Under the pieces are notes generated by a model. The model was given only the letters and a program-made list of their open reading frames with translations. It had not been told where the DNA came from and did not search any database. This document shows, piece by piece, positions 56,874-64,000 of a DNA stretch of 64,000 bases. A program made the translations under genes and the position numbers. The stretch is from AP-15 sp963781215 (GTDB lineage: Bacteria > Pseudomonadota > Alphaproteobacteria > ATCC43930 > CGMCC-115725): the NCBI GenBank assembly GCA_963781215.1, contig CAWAFE010000005.1:144394-208393 (forward strand), given 5' to 3'. Every line of letters begins with the position of its first letter. The first letter of the stretch is position 1.

Positions 56874-57776
56874 ATGACAGCGGTTCCGGAACGCCAGAAA
56901 GTGACGGTGCGGCCGAGCGGCGCGGCGCTGGGCGCCGACATCGAGGGCGCCGACCTCTCCCGCGACCTCGCGCCCGAGACGGTGGACGCGATCAAGGCGG
57001 CTTGGGGCGCCCACCTCGTGCTGCGCTTTCGCGGCCAGCAACTCGACGACGACCAGCTGATGCGGTTCAGCGCGCATTTCGGCGAGCTCGACCTGGCGCC
57101 GGTCATCGCCGCGGCACGGGTCAAGACCGCCGACGGCAGCGAGGTCGAATCGGTCGAGGAGGGGCAGCACTACGTCTCGGTCATCTCCAACATCGTCGAG
57201 AACGGCAAGGCGATCGGCGCACTCGGCGCCTACGAGTTGATCTGGCACACCGACATGTCGTATAACCGCGAGCCGCCCTGCGCCAGCGCCCTCTACGCAC
57301 TCGAAGTGCCGCCATCGGGCGGCGACACCGGCTTTGCCAACATGTACCTCGCCTATGAGCGCCTGCCGGAGGATTTGCGCCGGCAGGTCGAGGGCCGCCT
57401 GTGCCGCCACGATTCGAGCCGCAACAGCGCCGGCGAATTGCGCCGCGGCATGCAGGAAGTAACCGACCCGCGCGAGGCGCCGGGCGCCAGCCACCCGATC
57501 GTCCGCACCCATCCGGTCACCGGGCGCAAGGCGCTGTTTCTCGGCCGCCGCCGCAACGCCTATATCGAGGGATTGGCGCTGGAAGACAGCGAGCGGCTGC
57601 TCGACCAATTGTGGGAGCACGCCACCCGGCGCGATCTCGCCTGGTACCAGCAATGGCGGGTCGGCGATTTGGTGATGTGGGACAACCGCTGCGCGCTCCA
57701 TCGCCGTGACGAGTTTGATCCGACGAGCCGTCGCCTGATGCACCGCACCCAGATCAAAGGCGATCGCCCGTTTTGA
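56874..57776 (+). CDS. TauD/TfdA-family Fe(II)/2-oxoglutarate dioxygenase
   Basis: Dioxygenase of 300 residues. The iron ligands are H125 and D127 in WHTDMSY, with the distal His near 276 in NRCALHRRDEF. An Arg for 2-oxoglutarate follows near 291 (RLMHRTQIKGD). GRKALFLGRRRNAYIEGL near 220 is a typical lid segment. Substrates of the family include taurine, aryloxyacetates and carnitine precursors; nothing here identifies one. It lies 16 bp after the MaoC gene. Confidence 0.9.
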   Translation: MTAVPERQKVTVRPSGAALGADIEGADLSRDLAPETVDAIKAAWGAHLVLRFRGQQLDDDQLMRFSAHFGELDLAPVIAAARVKTADGSEVESVEEGQHYVSVISNIVENGKAIGALGAYELIWHTDMSYNREPPCASALYALEVPPSGGDTGFANMYLAYERLPEDLRRQVEGRLCRHDSSRNSAGELRRGMQEVTDPREAPGASHPIVRTHPVTGRKALFLGRRRNAYIEGLALEDSERLLDQLWEHATRRDLAWYQQWRVGDLVMWDNRCALHRRDEFDPTSRRLMHRTQIKGDRPF

Positions 57777-57792
57777 CACCAGTCTCGGAGCA

Positions 57793-58875
57793 GTGAAGAC
57801 GATGCGGGTTCCCATAGCCTTGCTTGCCGCGGCCTTCGCGTGCGGCCTTGCGGCCAATGCGACGGGCGCCGCCGACGAAGGCCTTTGCGCCAGTCCGAAA
57901 CAGATGCAGGGGATCAAGACCTGCGCCGATGTCGAAAAGGCGGAAAAGGAAGGGGAGGTCGTGATCTACGCGACCAACCCCGAGCAGGCCGAGCTAAAGG
58001 TACTGGCCAAGTTCCACGAATTGTTCCCGAAGATCACGCCAACTTATCTGCGCCTCCAGGCCGGCGCCCTCTACGCGAAAGTGAACGCCGAGCGGCAGGC
58101 GCAAAGCTTTCTCGTCGATGCGATGCAGATCTCCGACATGGGGATGATCCTCGATTTCCAGAAAAAGAACGGCTACGTACGCTACGTCTCGCCGGAGATG
58201 TCGGCATTCGACAAATCATATAAGAGCGACCCCGAAGGCTATTGGACCTGGGGCGGGATGGGCCCGGCCGGGATCGCCTACAACCCGACTGTGGTGCCCG
58301 AGGACCAGGCGCCCAAGACCTGGGAGGATCTGCTCGACCCGAAATGGGCGGGTGCGATCACCGTCAAGGTCTCGAACTCGGGGCTGCAACACGTCAGCTG
58401 GTACGAGCTGCGGCAGCTCTACGGGCCGGATTATTGGAAGAAATTCGCCGCCTTGAAGCCGCGCGCATTCGATTCCTACGTCCAGCAGTTCGACCGGCTG
58501 GTGAACCAGCAGGACAAGGTGATCCATACCGCGCAATATGCGGGCTATCTCGAATGGAAGGCGAAGGGCGCCCCGGTCGGCTTCGTCGTGCCCGAGGCCG
58601 GGATGCCGGCGACGCCGGAGACCTGGGGGCTGCCGACCGGCGGCCCGCACCCGAACGCCGCACGGCTGTTTATCGACTGGCTGCTGTCGCCGCTCGGCCA
58701 GACTGCGATCGAGGAGAACCTATACATCCATTCGCTGCGCACCGATGTGCCAGGGCCGCCGGGCGGGTTGCCGATCAGCAAGATGCGCCTGCTGCTGCCC
58801 GAGGACTGGAATGCCTTCCTCGCCAGCCGCACCGAATTCGCCCGCGAGTGGGATCGCTTGACCGGTATGCGGTAA
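57793..58875 (+). CDS. Fbp/AfuA-like ABC transporter substrate-binding protein
   Basis: Periplasmic binding protein of 360 residues, SBP_bac_6/8-like, the group binding ferric iron, phosphorylated sugars or small organic ions. The signal peptide (VPIALLAAAFACGLAANATGA) is followed by an ADEGLCAS start with two Cys (near 32 and 43) that may form a disulfide. The domain has EGEVVIYATNPEQAELKVLAKFHELFP and PKTWEDLLDPKWAGAI. The start is either GTG 57793 or ATG 57802. No permease genes are adjacent. It lies 16 bp after the dioxygenase gene, so its ligand may be that enzyme's substrate; this is inference. Confidence 0.82.
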   Translation: MKTMRVPIALLAAAFACGLAANATGAADEGLCASPKQMQGIKTCADVEKAEKEGEVVIYATNPEQAELKVLAKFHELFPKITPTYLRLQAGALYAKVNAERQAQSFLVDAMQISDMGMILDFQKKNGYVRYVSPEMSAFDKSYKSDPEGYWTWGGMGPAGIAYNPTVVPEDQAPKTWEDLLDPKWAGAITVKVSNSGLQHVSWYELRQLYGPDYWKKFAALKPRAFDSYVQQFDRLVNQQDKVIHTAQYAGYLEWKAKGAPVGFVVPEAGMPATPETWGLPTGGPHPNAARLFIDWLLSPLGQTAIEENLYIHSLRTDVPGPPGGLPISKMRLLLPEDWNAFLASRTEFAREWDRLTGMR

Positions 58876-58888
58876 AGGTGTCGCCGGA

Positions 58889-59503
58889 TCAGTCGGGATC
58901 GAAATCCTCGACGACGGCGAGGCGGTCGGCGTCCGGCTCGTAATCGAGGACGTAGAGAGCGGTGTTGCGCGTGCGGACGGGCGGGGCGCCGGGCGGTAGG
59001 GCATGCTTCATCAATTGCCGCAGCATGGCGCCGTGGGTCGACACCCCGATCCGGCGATAGCGCTGGGCCGTGGCAAAACGGCGCAGAGCCGCCAGCCCGC
59101 GCGTGCGGGTGGCGAGGCCCGACTCGCCACCGGGAAAGGCCACATCCTCGTCGGCGTACCAGCGCTGGGTCAGCTCCTCGCCGAACCGCGCCTTGGCCTC
59201 CGCCCACAGCAGGCCTTCAGCGGCGCCGACATTGGTCTCGCGCAGGCCCGGGTCGGTCAGCAATGGCAGGCCCAATGCCTCGGTGACGACCCGCGCGGTC
59301 GCAACCGCGCGCAACAGGTCGCTCGACACTACCGCATCGAGCCGATGCGGGCGCAGCCGCTCGATGAGCGCCTCGGCCTGGGCGAGCCCGGTGGCGTTGA
59401 GCGGCGTGTCGGTATGCCCTTGCAGCCGCCCCTCGCGATTCCAGTCGGTCTCGCCATGGCGAAACAGGAACAAGACACGCGAGGCGCCGTTCGGCCCGGT
59501 CAT
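58889..59503 (-). CDS. Histidine phosphatase family protein
   Basis: Phosphoglycerate-mutase-like phosphatase of 204 residues. The catalytic RHGET is at 15-19. The acidic residue lies in GLRETNVGAAEG near 85-95 and the second His in VSTHGAMLRQL near 155. The family includes cofactor-dependent mutases and broad phosphatases such as CobC. No adjacent gene indicates a substrate. It is convergent with the binding-protein gene and lies 19 bp downstream of the stress-protein gene in the same direction. Confidence 0.9.
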   Translation of the reverse strand: MTGPNGASRVLFLFRHGETDWNREGRLQGHTDTPLNATGLAQAEALIERLRPHRLDAVVSSDLLRAVATARVVTEALGLPLLTDPGLRETNVGAAEGLLWAEAKARFGEELTQRWYADEDVAFPGGESGLATRTRGLAALRRFATAQRYRRIGVSTHGAMLRQLMKHALPPGAPPVRTRNTALYVLDYEPDADRLAVVEDFDPD

Positions 59504-59522
59504 GCTCGATTGTCCGCGGCGC

Positions 59523-60377
59523 TCAGCGGGCCATCAGCACCGGCAGCCGCGCCTCCATGATGATGTGCCTGGTGCCGCCGCCGAAAATCATCTGGCGGAT
59601 GCGGCTTTGCGTATAGGCGCCCTTGAGCAGCAGGTCGGCACCCGCCGCCATGGCTTCCTTCAGGAACGACTCGCCCTGCGCCTTCTGCCGGCCAAAGGCG
59701 GTGCGCAGGCTGACATCGATCCCGTGGCGCTCGAGTGTGCGGGCGAGTTCCTCGCCTTCCGGGCCCGGCTCGGGCATGTGCTGCGGGCCCACCGCGACAA
59801 TCACGACGTGCCGCGCCTGCTTCAGGAACGGCATGCCCATGGCCACCGTCACCGCGGTCTCGGTGCTGCCGTTCCAGGCGATGGCGACGACCTCGCCCAT
59901 GGTCGCCGGCATTTTTTGCGGCACCATCAGCACCGGGCGGCCGCTCTCGAACAGCGCATCCTCGAGGGTGGCCTCGGCGATCGAGGCGAGCTTTTCAGGC
60001 TGCTCGACCAGGATCATATCGTACACTCGGCCGACCATCCCGACGATGGCGTTCTGCCGCCCGTCCTCCTCGCGCCAGGAGGCGCTCGGGCCGTTGTGAC
60101 CCGCCGGCGGCGCGCCGATCGGGACGCCGCGCGAGCTCATGAACTCGCGAAACAGCCGTCGCGCCTGATCGCGCCGCTCATGACCCTCTCGCTCGAGGGT
60201 GCGGTCGACCTCGGACGAGATCGAGAACCCCATCTCGCCGCCGAACACCACGGCATATTCGGTCGTCAGCGTGTGCAGCCCGACGATATGGCTGTCGAAG
60301 CGCTCCGCGGTGCGAAGCGCGGCTTCGAGAACCGGCGCCGCGTTGCCGTCCCCGACCACGGTCAGCAGATTTCTCAT
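59523..60377 (-). CDS. Tandem-domain universal stress protein
   Basis: UspA-family protein of 284 residues with two Usp folds. Domain 1 begins RNLLTVVGDGNAAPVLEAALRTAERFDSHI. Domain 2 begins MGEVVAIAWNGSTETAVTVAMGM and ends with a nucleotide-binding-like stretch ADLLLKGAYTQSRIRQMIFGGGTRHI. It resembles the frameshifted Usp gene at 32287 in domain order but is intact. The ATG at 60377 matches the family beginning; the longer upstream reading is not conserved. Confidence 0.92.
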   Translation of the reverse strand: MRNLLTVVGDGNAAPVLEAALRTAERFDSHIVGLHTLTTEYAVVFGGEMGFSISSEVDRTLEREGHERRDQARRLFREFMSSRGVPIGAPPAGHNGPSASWREEDGRQNAIVGMVGRVYDMILVEQPEKLASIAEATLEDALFESGRPVLMVPQKMPATMGEVVAIAWNGSTETAVTVAMGMPFLKQARHVVIVAVGPQHMPEPGPEGEELARTLERHGIDVSLRTAFGRQKAQGESFLKEAMAAGADLLLKGAYTQSRIRQMIFGGGTRHIIMEARLPVLMAR

Positions 60378-60530
60378 AATCCGGCCCTTCGCCTCCCCCG
60401 TTCCGATACGGAACGAGGCCATGATCCGAGACTACACGATCGCACCGTGCTTTACGAGAGCTCGCGCCGCACGCTCTATCGCGATGAATTTCGTCGTAGG
60501 ATCACCCAAAGGCCATAGGGGAATCATCAC

Positions 60531-62049
60531 ATGAAACTGGCGCTGCTGCTGATCGTCGCGATCGCCGGCCATGCCGCCGAGGTCGATGGCGCCGGCCTCG
60601 ACGACGTTCGGAACATTGTTGTGATCTATGCCGAGAACCGCAGCTTCGACAATCTCTACGGGCTCTTTCCCGGTGCCAACGGGCTCGCGAACGCAACATC
60701 GGAGAGCATGACGCAGCTCGACCGCGACGGCTCGGTGCTCAAGGAATTGCCGCCGATCTGGGGCGGGCTCACCGCCAAGGGCGTCGTCCCGGCGGTGACC
60801 GAGGCGCAGACCGCGCACCTGCCGAACGCGCCCTTCGCGATCGACGACCCGAATGGCTTCAACACCCCGCTCGGCGTCGTCACCCACGATCTGTGGCATC
60901 GCTTCTATCAGAACCAGATGCAGATCGCCGGCGGAAAGAACAACCGCTTCGTCGCCTACGCCAATTCGGGGGCGATGGTGATGGGGCACTACGACGGCAG
61001 CAAACTGCCGATGTGGGATGTTGCAAAGCAATACACGCTCGCCGACAATTTCTTCATGGGCGGGTTCGGCGGCTCGTTCTACAACCACTTTTGGCTGATC
61101 TGCGCCTGCTCGCCGAAATACCCGAACGCCGATACGAGCCCGGCCAAGGATTCGGTCGCCGCGGTCGAAGCCGACGGCGTCACGCTGGAAATCGCCGACA
61201 ACTCGCCGAAATCGGCACTGGACGGGATCCCGAAATTCGTCCAGCGACGGCAATTTGACCCCCGATTTCTACGCGGTCAACACGATGCAGCCACCCTACC
61301 AGCCGAGCGCCAACAAGCCCGCACCGGGCGGCGACCCCGCCTATGCCGACCCGGCGAAGCCGACCACCCTGCCGCCGCAGACCGAGGAGACGATCGGCGA
61401 CCTGTTGAGCGCCAAGGGTGTCGGCTGGGCCTGGTATGCCGGGGCCTGGAAGGCCACACTCGATGGCGAGAACGCGATCCCGGCGCCGAATTTCCAGTAT
61501 CACCATCAGCCATTCAATTATTTCGCCGACATGGCGCCGGGCACCGCGGCGCGGGCCGAGCATTTGCGCGACGGCGGGCTCGGCGGCAGCGAAATCATCA
61601 AGGCGATCGACGACGGGTCGCTGCCGCCGGTCGCCTTCTACAAGCCGCAGGGCAATCTGAACGAGCATTCCGGCTATGCCGATGTGCTCGACGGCGACCG
61701 CCACATCGCCGATGTCATTGCCCATCTGCAGCGGGGGCCGCAATGGGCGCATATGGTCGTGATCGTCACCTATGACGAGAACGGCGGGATCTGGGACCAT
61801 GCGGCGCCGCCAAAGGGCGACCGCTGGGGGCCGGGCTCGCGGATTCCAGCGATCATCGTCTCGCCCTATGCCAAAAAGGGGTTTGTCGACCACACCCTCT
61901 ACGACACGACCTCGATCCTGCGCCTGATCACCCGGCGCTTCAGCCTGCCGATGCTGCCGGGCCTCGCCGCGCGCGACGCCGCATTCACGGCCAACGGCAG
62001 CCCGCCGCTCGGCGACCTGACTGCCGCCCTCGACCTGCCGGCGCCGTAA
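60531..62049 (+). pseudogene. Phosphoesterase (phospholipase C/acid phosphatase family), frameshifted
   Basis: Secreted phosphoesterase. A signal peptide (ALLLIVAIAGHA) precedes the catalytic-site sequence NIVVIYAENRSFDNLYGLFPGANG. The later DNFFMGGFGGSFYNHFWLICA and MVVIVTYDENGGIWDHAAPP are the metal-binding regions of the family. Near 61240 an extra C (GTCCAGC instead of GTCAGC) breaks the frame after FVQ; the next part LTPDFYAVNTMQPPYQPS continues in another frame to 62049. The repaired length is about 505 codons. In this form only the first half would be made. Confidence 0.85.
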
Positions 62050-62180
62050 GGCAAGTTCCGCGCTGGCCGCCGCCGACGGGCGGCTGTAACATTGCGTCCA
62101 TCGGTCAGGCGCAGCTGTGCCCGCTGCCCGATCAACTGAAAATCAACCTGCTAACCGGGTGCTCGGGAAAGGAAAACGCC

Positions 62181-63258
62181 ATGCAAACTCACAGATCGCT
62201 GATCGAGGCGCTGAAGATTGTCCTGACTGCGATGTTCCTCGCCATCGTCGGCGGCGGGGCGATGGCCCAGGCGCCGGCGCCGGTCCAGGCCTGGGGGCTG
62301 CCGCCATTGCCGGCGGGCATCGGCCCGGTCGAAAAATTCGCCGATGTCAGCAACACGCCGCAGGGCAAGTTTCTCGAAGGCAGCGCCTTCGACACACAGG
62401 GCAATCTGTGGTTCGTGGCGATCGGCAGCGGCTGGGTCTCGTATCTGACGCCCGACGGCAAGCTGGTGCCGGGGTTCAACTGCGACCCGCCGCCCGACCT
62501 CGGCCAGACCTGCGAGCCGCAGGGCACGCGCTGGCACGACGGCAAGCTCTACCTGACGACGCGGCACCGCGGCATCCTGGTCTATGATCCGCAGACCAAG
62601 GAGGTGAAGCACCCTCGTCTACACCTACCGCAACCAGTTGTTCAAAGGCCCCAACGATCTCGATTTCGATGCCGAGGGCAACCTCTTCTTCACCGATCCC
62701 TGGGGCACCGGTCCGGGGCCGAGCCTGTCCGACCGTACGGGTGCAGTCTACCAGTACTCGCGCGACGGCGTGCTGCGCAGGGTGATGGACAGCGGCCTGT
62801 TCCCGAACGGCATTGCCGTCTCGCCGGACGACACGCTGCTCGCGGTCGGAGACTTCAGAGGCGGCCGCATGTGGTACGCCGGCTTTACCAACGGCCCGAC
62901 GATGGGCTGCCCGCAATGCACCAAGGACCCGTTGCATCTGACCTTCGCATCGGTCAAGGCCGGCACCTATTTCCCCGGAAACGGTGGCCCCGACGGTCTC
63001 CATTACGATGTGAAGGGTAATCTCTGGGTCTCGCTGGCCGGTCTCGGCGGCGTTGCCGAAGTCGATCCGCGCGGCGTGATCCTCGGCTTCGTGCCGATCC
63101 CGAACGGCGACACGGCGACGACCAACTTCGCCTTCGGCGGCCCCGACAACCAGTACATCTATTTCCAGGGGGCGACGAGCGGCACCTTCTGGCGCTTCAA
63201 GGCGCCCTATCCCGGCCTGATCGGCCCCGGCGGCACCCGCCTGCCGCCGCAACCCTGA
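62181..63258 (+). pseudogene. SMP-30/gluconolactonase-like protein, frameshifted
   Basis: Secreted beta-propeller protein. The signal peptide is VLTAMFLAIVGGGAMA, followed by EGSAFDTQGNLWFVAIGSG and ITCDP-like blades. Near 62610 an extra C (AAGCACCC) shifts the frame; FKGPNDLDFDAEGNLFFTDPWGTG, a hallmark of the SMP-30 family, continues in the next frame. The rest has FPNGIAVSPDDTLLAVGD and ends LPPQP at 63258. The repaired length is about 358 codons. Lactonase activity is inferred from family only. Confidence 0.85.
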
Positions 63259-63267
63259 GCCCTCCGC

Positions 63268-63996
63268 CTAACGTCCGGCCGCCACCAGCAGGAAGGGCGG
63301 GCGACTGCGCTCGTCTGCCCATTCCGGATGCGCCGAAATCTGGTCGGGGGTCGGGCCCCATTCCTCGACATGGGACAGGGCGAAGCCGAGGCGGAGCAGC
63401 AGGTTGAGGTAGGTCGCCACGGCGCGGTGCTGCTTGACCACTCCCTTGGCGAGCCAATCCGTCACGCGCGCGCCTTCGTCGAGATAGCCATCGATTGGCC
63501 AGGTCTTGCGGCCGGCGGCATCGACCGACCAGCCGGGCGCGGCGGGGGCGGTGAAGATCGGGTGTTCGACTGAGAAGACCAGCCGGCCGCCGGGGAGCAG
63601 CGTCCGATGGACCTCTGACATCAGCCGATCGAGACGCTCGACATAATGCAGGGCGAGCGAGCTGTAGACCACGTCGAACGACGCGTCGGGCAGATCGAGG
63701 GTCTCCATATCCGCCCTGGCGTAGATGATTTCCGGCTCCGGGGTGGCGGCCCGCGCCCGCGCCAGCATCCGCTCCGACACGTCGATGCCGTGGACGCGCG
63801 CCGCGCCCTGCGCTCGCGCCCAGCGGCAGAACCAGCCGAAGCCGCAGCCGAGGTCGAGGACGGCGAGCCCGCGCAGCGGGGGTAGCAGCGCCCTCAGCGC
63901 CGGCCATTCCGGCGCCCCGTCCAATCCCGCGACCGAGCGCGGCAGGCGGCTGTATTCGCGGAAGAACGCCTCGTCGTCGTAGATGTTCTGCGCCAT
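63268..63996 (-). CDS. Class I SAM-dependent methyltransferase
   Basis: Methyltransferase of 242 residues. Motif I is VLDLGCGFGWFCRWA near 46-60, motif II contains IDVSERMLARARA and motif III LLPGGRLVFSVEHP. The beginning NIYDDEAFFREYSRLPRSVAGLDGAPEW is shared by bacterial proteins of this group; the substrate is not known. It reads toward the interior of the window and starts four bases from the right-hand end, so its upstream region is not visible. Convergent with the SMP-30-like gene. Confidence 0.9.
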   Translation of the reverse strand: MAQNIYDDEAFFREYSRLPRSVAGLDGAPEWPALRALLPPLRGLAVLDLGCGFGWFCRWARAQGAARVHGIDVSERMLARARAATPEPEIIYARADMETLDLPDASFDVVYSSLALHYVERLDRLMSEVHRTLLPGGRLVFSVEHPIFTAPAAPGWSVDAAGRKTWPIDGYLDEGARVTDWLAKGVVKQHRAVATYLNLLLRLGFALSHVEEWGPTPDQISAHPEWADERSRPPFLLVAAGR

Positions 63997-64000
63997 TTTG

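Overview
The window is high-GC chromosomal DNA. The protein families, the rpsB-tsf order and the FNR/FixK-like sites suggest an alphaproteobacterium, perhaps Rhodospirillales-like; no rRNA gene is present to confirm this. I saw no tRNA genes, prophage or CRISPR array.

Layout. 1-2.0 kb: rpsB-tsf on the minus strand, with a long leader hairpin. 2.0-7.4 kb: accessory DNA with an intact ISAs1-family transposase, a low-GC stretch, an orphan QueC-like PP-loop protein and a BTAD/TolB/TPR regulator. 7.4-12.2 kb: a divergent C4 acid-sugar (erythronate/threonate) pathway, denD-otnI and otnK-otnC. Its intergenic region is duplicated around a degenerate adenylate-cyclase gene. 12.3-22.1 kb: mixed metabolism, comprising a LivK-type binding protein, methyltransferase, SDR, broken DUF547 gene, ornithine-cyclodeaminase-like enzyme, frameshifted FadJ-like protein, enoyl-CoA hydratase and dienelactone hydrolase.

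22.3-39.6 kb looks like a low-oxygen or stress island. It holds aquaporin, a CBS-BON protein, phosphoglycerate kinase, the yhiI-rbbA-yhhJ export system, a HemD-like protein, a DUF4239 membrane protein, a universal stress protein, a PfkB-type kinase and a group 3b-type [NiFe] hydrogenase operon with maturation genes. A perfect FNR-type box lies between pgk and the export operon, and a one-mismatch box lies upstream of pfkB.

39.6-50.7 kb: a D-carbamoylase, a valine-degradation operon (acyl-CoA dehydrogenase, GNAT, 3-hydroxyisobutyryl-CoA hydrolase) and a six-gene oligopeptide ABC transporter with two tandem binding proteins. 50.7-64 kb: sppA, aroC, small membrane proteins, an acyl-CoA carboxyltransferase with MaoC and TauD-type enzymes, an Fbp-like binding protein, a histidine phosphatase, a second stress protein, a phosphoesterase, an SMP-30-like protein and a methyltransferase.

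At least eight otherwise well-conserved genes carry apparent single-base indels or a stop. This is either recent gene decay or, as likely, residual sequencing error; those entries should be read as broken in this sequence, not proven dead in the organism.
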